From assembly GCF_018449515.1 (NCBI RefSeq), contig NZ_JAAVUQ010000042.1, positions 1-64,000 on the forward strand: 64,000 nt of DNA, given 5' to 3'. Position numbers and translations under genes: made by a program. This document shows positions 1-7,460 of this stretch, piece by piece. The notes beneath the pieces were generated by a model. That model was not told the origin of the DNA, made no database searches, and saw only the letters and a list, made by a program, of their open reading frames with translations. Within the stretch, counting starts at the first letter, position 1; each line of letters begins with the position of its first letter. Source of the DNA: Caballeronia sp. dw_19. Its GTDB lineage: Bacteria; Pseudomonadota; Gammaproteobacteria; Burkholderiales; Burkholderiaceae.

Positions 1-110
1 TTGTCGCTTTGGACAAAGAAATGACGTGCCGCCACGCACAGTGGCTAATAGTGATAAAGAGAAAATCCGACTCTCGCAGACCACTAAGGCTGAAAGCACC
101 AACCCGGCAT
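1..110 (+). repeat. Dispersed repeat, partial copy 1
   Basis: The sequence from the window edge to about 110 is nearly identical to 12939-13050 on the same strand and to 12100-12212 on the opposite strand. It contains two small inverted repeats: TTTGTC/GACAAA, of which the first T lies off the left edge in this copy, and GCCAC/GTGGC. They could fold if the element is transcribed. Differences between copies cluster at about 90-100. The left part lies outside the window. No protein is convincingly encoded. Confidence 0.85.
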
Positions 111-248
111 AGACCCCAACCGCTAACCCTAGACCCCAACCGCTAACCCTAGACCCCAACCGCTAACCCTAGACCCCAACCGCTAACCCTAGACCCCAAC
201 CGCTAACCCTAGACCCCAACCAAACCCTAGACCCCAACCGCTAACCCA
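111..248 (+). repeat. 20-bp tandem repeat, about 7 units
   Basis: Five perfect copies of the 20-mer agaccccaaccgctaaccct run from 111 to 210. They are followed by an 18-bp shortened unit (211-228) and a variant unit (229-248). The array forms the C-rich tail of the dispersed repeat that starts the window. The other two copies have only degenerate C-rich tails in the same relative place. From 249 to 396 the tail decays (cccggcataaactcc-like pieces) and the ribosome binding site of the next gene appears at about 387. Confidence 0.95.
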
Positions 249-396
249 GAACCCTGGCAACCCGGCATAAACTCCGACCAACTAACCCAGAACCCCACCA
301 ACCCAACCCCAAACCTGACGAGTGCGAACGAAAACCTAGTGGTATGGGCCTTGCTCGAATCCCGTCTAATCGAACGAGACCCCAGCGAGGCACGCA

Positions 397-1689
397 GTGA
401 CATCCCCCCAGCAACCCCAGGACCAACAACCGCAGAGCGAGATCAAGGGCTGCCCGGAAGACCTGCCCCCAGGTCTGCGCTACGTCGATGACTCCCGCCC
501 CGGCTACACTCGCACATGGAAAAACGGCGCCTTCGTCTATTTCAACACCCAGGGCAACCCCCTCTCTGACGACGCCGACATCAAACGCATCAACGCCCTC
601 GCTATCCCTCCCGCGTACACCAACGTCTGGATCTGCCCCGACTCGCGCGGCCACCTGCAAGCCACCGGCCGCGATGCCCGCGGCCGCAAACAATATCGAT
701 ATCACCCGCATTGGCGCGAAACCCGCGACGCCACCAAGTACGAACGCATGCTGGCGTTCGGCGCCGTATTGCCGAAACTCCGTGCCCGCGTAACCCGGGA
801 CTTCGACCTCGAAGGCATGCCCCGCGACAAGGTCCTGGCCACCGTGGTCAAGCTCCTCGACACCACGCTGATCCGCGTAGGCAGCGAAGAATACGCGCGC
901 GAAAACAAGTCCGACGGACTCACCACCCTGCGCAAGAAACACCTGAGCGTCAAATCCGGCACGCTACGCTTCCAGTTCCGCGGCAAAAGCGGAATCGAAC
1001 ACGATGTCTCGGTGAGCGACCCGCGCATCGCCAGGATCATAAAACGCTGCATGGACCTGCCCGGCCACGACCTGTTCCAGTACCTCGACGCGAACGGCGA
1101 ACGCCACACCGTCAGCTCCTCCGATATCAACGACTACCTCCACGACATCACCGGCACCGACTTCACCGCGAAGGACTACCGGACATGGGCCGGCAGCGTG
1201 TTCGCCCTGGCGGCGTTGCGCAAGCTGGCGTGGGAAACCGTGACCGAAGCGCGCAAGCATGTGGTCGGCACGATCAAGGAAGTATCGAAGATATTGCGCA
1301 ACACACCGGCCGTATGCCGCAAATGCTATGTCCACCCAGCGGTGATCGAAGCGTTCGAAGCCGGTGAACTCGCCGACGAACTGCCACCCTCCCGCCGATC
1401 CGGCCTGAAAACCGACGAAACCTTGCTCGCCATTTTTCTGGAGAAGGACGCAAAGCGCCGAGCCCGGGAAGCAGCGCGCGGTCGCAAGAATCCCGCAAAT
1501 GGCGCTGATCCGCAGCTCGCCGGACTGCTCGACAAGTCCAGTCGAAAAGCGAAAGCGGCTGCGCTAAAGAACTCGTCGAAGGACGTCCGGGGGGAGGCCT
1601 CCACACCGAAAAATGCATCGGCAGCCGCGCGCCCCACGAGCAAGAAGATCGCGCGCGTACGGTCATCGACGGCGGTGGCCATCCGCTAA
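397..1689 (+). CDS. DNA topoisomerase IB (poxvirus type)
   Basis: This is a bacterial type IB topoisomerase, which relaxes supercoils by nicking one strand through a 3'-phosphotyrosyl intermediate. The start is GTG with GAGG 6 bases upstream. Residues 20-320 match the family: the N-terminal DNA-binding region includes YRYHPHW (about 100-106), and the catalytic part ends in NTPAVCRKCYVHP, making Tyr311 the predicted nucleophile. Residues 340-430 form a Lys/Arg/Ala-rich tail, probably unstructured and DNA-binding. The gene stands alone, 40 bp from the convergent RES toxin gene. Family assignment is firm; its cellular role, which is usually dispensable, is not shown here. Confidence 0.93.
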   Translation: MTSPQQPQDQQPQSEIKGCPEDLPPGLRYVDDSRPGYTRTWKNGAFVYFNTQGNPLSDDADIKRINALAIPPAYTNVWICPDSRGHLQATGRDARGRKQYRYHPHWRETRDATKYERMLAFGAVLPKLRARVTRDFDLEGMPRDKVLATVVKLLDTTLIRVGSEEYARENKSDGLTTLRKKHLSVKSGTLRFQFRGKSGIEHDVSVSDPRIARIIKRCMDLPGHDLFQYLDANGERHTVSSSDINDYLHDITGTDFTAKDYRTWAGSVFALAALRKLAWETVTEARKHVVGTIKEVSKILRNTPAVCRKCYVHPAVIEAFEAGELADELPPSRRSGLKTDETLLAIFLEKDAKRRAREAARGRKNPANGADPQLAGLLDKSSRKAKAAALKNSSKDVRGEASTPKNASAAARPTSKKIARVRSSTAVAIR

Positions 1690-1725
1690 ATCAGCCAGTT
1701 GAGTTGCCCAGCTAAATTGCCCGGC

Positions 1726-2469
1726 CTAACCGACCTTGCTCATTTCGAAGACGTTGGTCACGGCCTCGCCATTCCATTCGTATTCCAGATAAGCAGCATG
1801 ATGGCAATCGCGCAGCAACGTAGTGCGGAAAGCGGCGAGGCATTCGCCGCCGTGATCCCGCACCGACGGATACGCGATGCCCGGCGCACCCGCTTCCCGC
1901 GCAGCCCGTCCCAACGCCTGCCCCGCGACGTAACTGGATGGCGAAAGAATCGCTGGATCAAGCGTAGCTTGTTCCAGCCGGCCTTTGCACAGATCGATGA
2001 CATCGCCTTGCGCCAGCACGGTGTAGAGCCGCATCTGCTGACGCAATGGCGCTTGTTTCGTGTCCGCGAGAAACAACGCGGAGTGATAACGCGTTTCCTC
2101 AATGGCCGAGCGCCGGTCGCGCGCGCAATAAAACACGCCGTAGCTGCCATCGGAGAATCGGCTGCCGTTCGGGTTCAGATGGGTGAAGGCTGCCATGATC
2201 GGACCGTAACCGGCGCCGAACTGACGCTCGGCGAGCGGCACCAGATCCAGGTCGCCCACTTCTGTGCGCAAGCGGTCATTGGTCATGGCTTCGAGCGCGT
2301 AAAGGGCATCGAAATCCTGAGGCGATGCAACGCGATCGAACAGGTTCACGGCAGGAAAACGCGTGGGAATCACGCGATAAGCCGGCGACCAATTGAGGTC
2401 AGCGTGCGGCCAGTCAGCGTGCCAGTCGTTTTCAGCTTGCGGCAGATTGGATAGATCGCTCACGCCCAA
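1726..2469 (-). CDS. RES-domain toxin (NAD+ degrading type)
   Basis: This 247-residue RES-domain protein is the toxin half of a RES/Xre type II system. Characterised relatives act on NAD+ or ADP-ribosylate phosphoribosylpyrophosphate synthetase. Visible candidate active-site residues are Tyr31-Arg32 in PAYRV, Arg104, Tyr114 and Glu124/125 in VFYCARDRRSAIEE. The order and spacing resemble the conserved Arg-Tyr-Glu set of the family. It overlaps the upstream antitoxin gene by 10 bp, so translation is probably coupled. It is longer than minimal RES toxins because of about 25 extra N-terminal residues. Which of the two reactions it catalyses cannot be read from the sequence. Confidence 0.88.
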   Translation of the reverse strand: MGVSDLSNLPQAENDWHADWPHADLNWSPAYRVIPTRFPAVNLFDRVASPQDFDALYALEAMTNDRLRTEVGDLDLVPLAERQFGAGYGPIMAAFTHLNPNGSRFSDGSYGVFYCARDRRSAIEETRYHSALFLADTKQAPLRQQMRLYTVLAQGDVIDLCKGRLEQATLDPAILSPSSYVAGQALGRAAREAGAPGIAYPSVRDHGGECLAAFRTTLLRDCHHAAYLEYEWNGEAVTNVFEMSKVG

Positions 2470-2882
2470 CCGCCTCGCATCGCATCGAGATATTGGCGAA
2501 CCGCCACGAGATCGCTCACGTTGCCCGCGAGCATGCGGTCAAGCGCGCGTCGTCCGCCAAACGGCGGCGCGGTATTCGCGCGCTTGATCCAGCCATCCGC
2601 GGCTTCGGCTTGTGGCAACAGGATCTGCAACGCCTTGTAAATGCCGAGAATCAGCGAAAGCCGCTCGAGCGTGTCGCGCCCAAGACGCGCCGTTTGCGGC
2701 GTGGCTTTCCACTTGAAGAACGTAGACCGCCCCGGAGAACCGAGCAAAACGATCTGCTCATCGGCTGACAGGGCCCAGTCGCGCGCGATATTGAAAAATG
2801 CACGCAAACCTGCCGCGGACATGTCCGCGATCGACGGCTGTGGCGTAGCAATGGGGCCCGGAACGCGTTGAGCGCGTGGCAT
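2460..2882 (-). CDS. Xre/MbcA/ParS-family antitoxin
   Basis: This 140-residue protein has a central helix-turn-helix-like segment (about 30-85, including DEQIVLLGSPGRSTFFKWK) and a C-terminal toxin-binding part (about 85-140, with GGRRALDRMLAG and VRQYLDAMRGGWA). This is the DUF2384 layout of RES antitoxins. It is the first gene of the pair and overlaps the toxin start by 10 bp. It should neutralise the RES toxin by covering its active site and repress its own promoter. A strong inverted repeat lies just upstream at 2902-2944. The ribosome binding site is weak. Confidence 0.88.
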   Translation of the reverse strand: MPRAQRVPGPIATPQPSIADMSAAGLRAFFNIARDWALSADEQIVLLGSPGRSTFFKWKATPQTARLGRDTLERLSLILGIYKALQILLPQAEAADGWIKRANTAPPFGGRRALDRMLAGNVSDLVAVRQYLDAMRGGWA

Positions 2883-2901
2883 ATAGATAAGTCTCGTTAA
2901 G

Positions 2902-2944
2902 AACTTGATTCGTATATTAGTCTATTTGTGGACTATATCAAGTT
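2902..2944 (-). promoter_or_regulatory. Promoter/operator of the RES-Xre pair
   Basis: A nested inverted repeat has outer arms AACTTGAT (2902-2909) and ATCAAGTT (2937-2944), and inner arms TAGTC (2918-2922) and GACTA (2931-2935). Read on the minus strand it contains TTGATA and, 16-17 bp later, TAATAT/AATATA, a plausible sigma-70 promoter. The repeat covers both boxes, as expected for autorepression by the antitoxin complex. From 2945 to 3037 nothing else is evident. Confidence 0.6.
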
Positions 2945-3037
2945 TTAACTGCGACCGGGAGCCGCGCCCAAGTGTATGTCGGTTCGCAGCGGGGCCAAAA
3001 AGCGCCGCTGCTAGTGTTTAGCGTGGTATGGGAAGCG

Positions 3038-3310
3038 TTATTCCTGGACGTTCCCATCTGAATCCGTCGGACCGTAGCGCCGCCCCGACACGTGCGCGCG
3101 CAATACTTCTGCGATCTCTGATGTAGTGAACTCTGCCGGCACGACGCTGAACTGGCTGCAGGGATCACTCTTACGCGCCCATTCGACCATTCGATACGCC
3201 TTGCCCCACGGTCTTTCCACGGCCTCGGAAAGCCGGCATTCGTGCAGCGGCAGGGCGTGGTCGGTTTTCATCGTGGACTTGATGTTCTGAAACGATGCGC
3301 TGGCGGCCAT
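3038..3310 (-). CDS. Hypothetical protein, 90 aa
   Basis: This small soluble protein belongs to no family I recognise. It is preceded on the minus strand by GAGGA about 8 bases before the ATG, and its codon third positions are GC-rich like its neighbours. The C-terminal part (FSVVPAEFTTSEIAEVLRAHVSGRRYGPTDSDG) looks folded. A second in-frame Met at residue 14 is an alternative start. It stands alone between the RES-Xre promoter and a LexA-box gene on the other strand. No function is suggested. Confidence 0.55.
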   Translation of the reverse strand: MAASASFQNIKSTMKTDHALPLHECRLSEAVERPWGKAYRMVEWARKSDPCSQFSVVPAEFTTSEIAEVLRAHVSGRRYGPTDSDGNVQE

Positions 3311-3476
3311 GACGTGTCCTCGCGGTGAAAGCCCTGATTTAAAAGCCGCCGCCGGTGGCGGCGATAAAAGCTCGCGTTTGTAATGTGCCTTCCGACAATT
3401 AAGTGCAACTTAAAACCAGACGGGTTTACGTGCACACTGCTCATCGCTGCGCGAATGCTTTTCCGTCGCCCGGCAT

Positions 3477-3496
3477 TACTGTATATTCATACAGGT
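3477..3496 (+). promoter_or_regulatory. LexA (SOS) box
   Basis: TACTGTATATTCATACAGGT contains a perfect palindrome of half-sites CTGTAT/ATACAG around ATTC (3479-3494), matching the CTGT-N8-ACAG LexA consensus at every fixed base. It lies 28 bases upstream of the ATG of the next gene, where a repressor would cover the promoter or early transcript. Confidence 0.8.
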
Positions 3497-3521
3497 GAAT
3501 GCTTTTGCATGGACACGAAAC

Positions 3522-3743
3522 ATGAACAGTCATTCCTCTGCTGAAGCCGCTGCGCTCGCCCGTTACGTGCAGGCTACGCGCGCAGTATCGGCCGCTTTTG
3601 ACGCTACGCGCAGCGAACCGGAACTGGACGCGGACGGCCGCACGGTCGCGCTGGCGCTGCAACGGCTGGACAGCGCGTTGCTTGAACTCGACACTTCGCA
3701 GCGCTCACTGGACGCTATACTTTTGCGCGCTGGTGGGCACTGA
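3522..3743 (+). CDS. Small putative SOS-regulated protein, 73 aa
   Basis: This is an unrecognised alpha-helical protein with no cysteines (composition Ala, Leu, Arg, Asp), starting MNSHSSAEAAALARYVQ and ending LDAILLRAGGH. The start was placed at ATG 3522. A GTG at 3495 in the same frame would fall inside the LexA box and is less likely. The LexA box at 3477-3496 is the only strong regulatory signal, so DNA-damage induction is inferred. It is followed 19 bp later by a secreted basic protein that might be co-transcribed. Size and regulation would fit a division inhibitor or other SOS accessory, but no residue-level similarity supports that. Confidence 0.6.
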   Translation: MNSHSSAEAAALARYVQATRAVSAAFDATRSEPELDADGRTVALALQRLDSALLELDTSQRSLDAILLRAGGH

Positions 3744-3762
3744 ACACTCTGGAGCACTTGCT

Positions 3763-4125
3763 GTGAGACCTGTTTTATCCACACTCTCTTCGAACGTCGT
3801 GCTTGCGGTCCTGGCCGGATTCATGGGTCTGGGCTCGCTCGCCGCCGCTGCGGCGCAGCGGTACGTCGAAGTCTGGAATCCGCCCGAAGCGCAAATGCAT
3901 AAATCGAAGGCCAAACCGCGCTGCGTGCAGTCGGCGCAGGTAAAGAAAAAGCGCAAGAGCGGCCCAGCCGTCAAGCAGGTCGCCGATAAAACCAGCATCG
4001 CACCACCGGCGCTCACGCCTGCCCCGGCGAATCCGGGACACGCGAAAATGGCGCCCAAAGGGACGGACTCAACGCCGCGCCTGCCGCCGCTGATCGGACC
4101 GGACGGACGCGTATTGCGCGTGTGA
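3763..4125 (+). CDS. Exported small basic protein
   Basis: This 120-residue protein has a Sec-type signal peptide: a basic start, a hydrophobic stretch VVLAVLAGFMGLGSLAAA and a likely cut after AAA near residue 30. The mature part is Lys/Pro/Ala-rich (KSKAKPRCVQSAQVKKKRKSG) and ends with RLPPLIGPDGRVLRV. It looks flexible, with one cysteine. The start is GTG 3763 with GGAG about 9 bases upstream; the frame is open further upstream but only in low-quality coding sequence. It lies directly behind the LexA-box gene. No family is recognised. Confidence 0.6.
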   Translation: MRPVLSTLSSNVVLAVLAGFMGLGSLAAAAAQRYVEVWNPPEAQMHKSKAKPRCVQSAQVKKKRKSGPAVKQVADKTSIAPPALTPAPANPGHAKMAPKGTDSTPRLPPLIGPDGRVLRV

Positions 4126-4165
4126 TCCTGAGTTCGGGGCGTTGATCCAGTGCGGTGTACACCGT

Positions 4166-4954
4166 TCAAAAAGCGGACCGCACAACTCCGCCGTCCACCC
4201 GCAGCGCAGCGCCATTCGTAGCGGACGACGCTTCCGAGCACACGTACACCACCATATTCGCCACTTCTTCCGTCGTGGCAAAACGCTTCAGCAGGGAACT
4301 CGGCCGCGCCGTTTCGAAGAAGCCTTTCTCGAACTCTGCGAACGACTTGTTGCCCATGCCCTTCGCGGCCATTTCGTCGAGACCGTCGGAATGCGTCGGA
4401 CCGGGCAATACCGCGTTCACCGTCACGCCGGTGCCTGCGCAGTGTTCGGCTAGCCCACGCGACAATCCCAGTTGCGCCGTCTTCGTCACGCCGTAGTGAA
4501 TCATCTCGACGGGAATCTGTATGCCACTCTCGCTGCTGATGAACACCACGCGACCCCAGTTCTTCGCTTTCATCTTCGGCAGGTAAGCGCGCGCCAGCCG
4601 TACGCCTGACATCACGTTGGTATCGAAGAAACGCAACCATTCGTCATCCGGAATTTCCTCGAACGGCTTTGGATCGAAAATGCCGAGGTTGTTCACGAGC
4701 ACATCGACAGCCGGATAGCGTGCAACCAGAGAATCGATCTGGCTGGCGTCGGAGAGATCGCCGGCGAAACCTTCCGCATTCGCGCCGGGCACCCGGGCAC
4801 GTAGTTTCGCCAGGGCTTCATCGACGGATGCCTGTTTGCGCCCGTTCACGATCACACGCGCACCTTCACGCGCCAGTCCGGTGGCAATGGCGAGGCCAAT
4901 GCCTTTCGTCGATCCCGAGACGAGTGCGAGTTTGCCTTCCAGATGCAGGTCCAT
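4166..4954 (-). CDS. SDR-family oxidoreductase
   Basis: This 262-residue short-chain dehydrogenase/reductase has the classical order: nucleotide-binding SGSTKGIG near residue 14, NNLG in the middle, Ser of FISSESG, and catalytic YxxxK (YGVTK), then the C-terminal RVDGGVV typical of the fold. It should reduce or oxidise a carbonyl/alcohol with NAD(P)H. Arg38 in NGRK after the second strand favours NADP. The substrate cannot be told. It is a single gene; the small exported protein gene ends 40 bp away in the converging direction. Confidence 0.92.
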   Translation of the reverse strand: MDLHLEGKLALVSGSTKGIGLAIATGLAREGARVIVNGRKQASVDEALAKLRARVPGANAEGFAGDLSDASQIDSLVARYPAVDVLVNNLGIFDPKPFEEIPDDEWLRFFDTNVMSGVRLARAYLPKMKAKNWGRVVFISSESGIQIPVEMIHYGVTKTAQLGLSRGLAEHCAGTGVTVNAVLPGPTHSDGLDEMAAKGMGNKSFAEFEKGFFETARPSSLLKRFATTEEVANMVVYVCSEASSATNGAALRVDGGVVRSAF

Positions 4955-5009
4955 GAAATGTGTACTCCTTGATCAGTCAATTTCGAAGAGCGCTCAGAAG
5001 CGAATGAAA

Positions 5010-5049
5010 ACCGCCCGCCACAAGGGATGTTCTCCTTCTGGCAGGCGGT
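5010..5049. other. Imperfect hairpin
   Basis: ACCGCCCGCCA (5010-5020) pairs with TGGCAGGCGGT (5039-5049) with one mismatch. The loop is 18 bases and there is no T-run. It lies upstream of the SDR gene; a role in its regulation is only a possibility. Confidence 0.4.
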
Positions 5050-5172
5050 AACACAACAGTCTGCAGCAGTTTCACGAAACGCCGCTGCACCTGAGCGCCC
5101 TGGCGTTCGCCGTTTATCTTGCATCATCGCCACATAGTGGGGCGGGCGGATGACGCAGCGATTGACTTAAAT

Positions 5173-5328
5173 CTATAGTCGTCCCATGAGCAGCAGCACG
5201 ATCACAACGATCACGACCACGCCCAGGATCCCACTTGGGCCATACCCCCAGCTACGGCTGTGCGGCCATGAGGGGAAAGCGCCGAGCAGCAGCAGGATCA
5301 ACACGACAAGCAAGATTGTTCCGATCAT
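5173..5328 (-). CDS. DUF3309 family membrane miniprotein
   Basis: This 51-residue protein begins MIGTILLVVLILLLLGAFP and ends GILGVVVIVVIVLLLMGRL. Two transmembrane segments flank the WPHSRSWGYGPSG core that defines the DUF3309 family. AGGGGA lies 7 bases before the ATG. These tiny inner-membrane proteins are common in proteobacteria and have no established function. It is transcribed in the same direction as the phosphate transporter upstream (308 bp away) but probably independently. Confidence 0.85.
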   Translation of the reverse strand: MIGTILLVVLILLLLGAFPSWPHSRSWGYGPSGILGVVVIVVIVLLLMGRL

Positions 5329-5340
5329 TCCACTTCCCCT

Positions 5341-5648
5341 TAATTATTAAAGTCTGCTGAAGAGTGAATGGCGATGCCGCGTTTGATGCGGCGTGAGTAT
5401 CGGCGGATTGCTTCTTTACGTGTCCGCTGCGCCAATACCCTCGCGATTACCGCTTTCTTACAGCAAGCGCTGTGCCCGTCGGGAAAAGCATGTGGAGTAA
5501 GGCGGGTGGCCGAAAGAGGAACAAACAGCCGTCGGCTATCGGCAAATTCTGCAAGCACGCGAGGGGTTTGAAAAAACCACTCGCGCCTTAATACGAAGGA
5601 GGCTTAAATCCGCGTTTGGAAAAGCCCGTTCAGGCTTCCATGTGCCGC
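5341..5648. other. Intergenic region without a gene
   Basis: No convincing coding sequence was found. A hairpin with one mismatch (CGCGAG..GGTTT / AAACC..CTCGCG, 5558-5585) lies behind the phosphate transporter gene but is not followed by a T-run on the minus strand. The rest would contain the promoter of the DUF3309 gene. Confidence 0.5.
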
Positions 5649-7244
5649 TTAGAACAGCCCGCGGAACACCCAGAACAATCCTGCGGCCAGCGCAATCGAA
5701 ACCGGCAAGGTCAAAATCCAGGCAAGCGCGAGGCTGCGCACGGTGCGCCACTGCAGTCCTGAACCGTTCGCAGCCATAGTCCCCGCGACCCCTGAGGACA
5801 GCACGTGGGTCGTACTGACGGGCAAGCCGTAGACGTCTGCCGCGCCAATGGTCACCATCGCGACCAGTTCGGCCGATGCCCCTTGTCCATACGTCAGATG
5901 GGTCTTGCCGATCCGTTCGCCGACCGTCACCACGATCCGCTTCCAGCCGACCATCGTGCCCAAGCCGAGCGCTACCGCCACGGCTACTTTCACCCACGTC
6001 GGAATGAACTTGGTCGCATGGTCGAGCTGGCCTTTGAAGTTCTTGAGCACGGCGGCGTCATCGGCGGCGAAAGCAGGGGCGTTTTGCTTGTCCATCAGGC
6101 GCAGCGCTTCGGAGGCCACATACATATTGTTGCGCACGTTATTCACGATATTTTGCGGCACGGCCGCCATCGAGGACGCAGGCCCGACTTGTCCGTCGAT
6201 GATCTCGGTGAGCTGCTCGAGCGCGACAACCGTGTCCGGCGCGACCGTCTTGGTCTGCACGTAGCGCTGCACCGTACCGCGCGGGTCGGCAACGGGGGCG
6301 GCGCCGTTGGTGTACTTGCCGAGCACTTCGGAGGCGTGATGGCCGACCGACAGGAAGGTCTGCGTCTCGGCCGGCGTGACGGCCTTGTTCAGCGCATAGG
6401 CGGTCGGCACGGTGCCGATCAGGATCAGCATGATGAGGCCCATGCCTTTCTGGCCATCGTTGGAACCGTGCGCGAACGACACGCCCGTGCAGGTCAGGAT
6501 CAACAGGCAGCGAATCCAGAATGGCGGCGGCGTGTTTTTCTTCGGCTCTTTATAGAGCGCGGGAACCCGCACCACGAGCTTCATCACGTAGAGCAGCAAA
6601 CCCGCCAGGATGAAGCCGACCACCGGCGAGAACAGCAGCGACTTGCCCACCGCGAGCGCCTGGCCCCAGTCGACGCCCGATGTTCCCGACGGGCCGTGCA
6701 TCATCTGGTTCATCAAGCCGACGCCGATCACCGAACCAATCAGCGTATGGGAGCTCGATGAAGGAATGCCGAGCGCCCAGGTGCCGAGATTCCAGATGAT
6801 CGCGGCGATCAGCAAAGCGAAGACCATCGCAAAACCCTGCGATGTCCCGACGCCCAGGATCAATTCCACCGGCAGCAGTTGCAGGATGCCGAACGCCACC
6901 GCGCCGCTCGACACCAGCACACCGAGAAAATTCCACATGCCCGACCAGACGACGGCGAGGTTCGGCGCGAGCGAATTCGTATAGATGACGGTGGCGACGG
7001 CGTTTGCCGTATCGTGGAAACCATTTACGAATTCGAACCCAAGCGCGATCATCAAGGCGACGCCGAGCAGGACGTAAGGCAGTATTGAGGACTGTTGGAC
7101 CGACTCCAGGTCGTGCATCAGATGCGTCACGCAATAGATAATGCCAACGCCGATCACGACGAGGAATATCGGCATGCTCAGCCTGCGTCCGAGCGAGCGA
7201 GGTCCGTTGCTGTCGTTGCTGTCGGGAAGAGTCAAGTCAGGCAT
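5649..7244 (-). CDS. Inorganic phosphate transporter, PiT family
   Basis: This 531-residue integral membrane protein moves phosphate, usually as a metal-phosphate complex, with protons. The two family signatures are visible: GFEFVNGFHDTANAVATVIY near residues 70-89 and FAHGSNDGQKGMG in the second half. The serine/threonine-histidine stretches GIPSSSSHTLIGS and GLPVSTTHVLSS are also characteristic. About ten hydrophobic segments are present, split by a long hydrophilic loop after residue 310. AAAGGA lies 6 bases from the ATG. It is divergent from the CHAD gene. CHAD domains bind polyphosphate, so a shared phosphate theme is possible. No Pho box was identified. Confidence 0.93.
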   Translation of the reverse strand: MPDLTLPDSNDSNGPRSLGRRLSMPIFLVVIGVGIIYCVTHLMHDLESVQQSSILPYVLLGVALMIALGFEFVNGFHDTANAVATVIYTNSLAPNLAVVWSGMWNFLGVLVSSGAVAFGILQLLPVELILGVGTSQGFAMVFALLIAAIIWNLGTWALGIPSSSSHTLIGSVIGVGLMNQMMHGPSGTSGVDWGQALAVGKSLLFSPVVGFILAGLLLYVMKLVVRVPALYKEPKKNTPPPFWIRCLLILTCTGVSFAHGSNDGQKGMGLIMLILIGTVPTAYALNKAVTPAETQTFLSVGHHASEVLGKYTNGAAPVADPRGTVQRYVQTKTVAPDTVVALEQLTEIIDGQVGPASSMAAVPQNIVNNVRNNMYVASEALRLMDKQNAPAFAADDAAVLKNFKGQLDHATKFIPTWVKVAVAVALGLGTMVGWKRIVVTVGERIGKTHLTYGQGASAELVAMVTIGAADVYGLPVSTTHVLSSGVAGTMAANGSGLQWRTVRSLALAWILTLPVSIALAAGLFWVFRGLF

Positions 7245-7460
7245 GGAACGTCCTTTGGGCTAGAGGCTGCGCGAGTACGGAAGGGAATTCAGGCGTAAGG
7301 AAATACCGGCAAGGCGTCGCTTCTGGCGAAATGCGTTGCTCATGGTTGCATAGGCTTTATGTCGGTTTGATGACGCTTGAAACAATGAAATTCGTCTGAT
7401 CTGAAGGTGTGGTTTGCGACTTGCTGCCCGGCAAGGACAGCCGCTCATCATGGGGAACTT

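Noticed and set aside
111..248. Telomere-like ctaaccct repeats
   Set aside because: The true unit is 20 bp and lies inside a bacterial dispersed repeat next to ordinary genes; the resemblance to eukaryotic telomere sequence is accidental.
3495..3521. GTG start for the LexA-box gene
   Set aside because: It would place the start codon at the edge of the LexA box, leaving no room for a ribosome binding site; ATG 3522 is more plausible.
3705..4640. 311-codon minus-strand frame across the exported protein and SDR genes
   Set aside because: It overlaps the SDR gene in another frame and the composition (Arg/Gly-rich) is that of a shadow.
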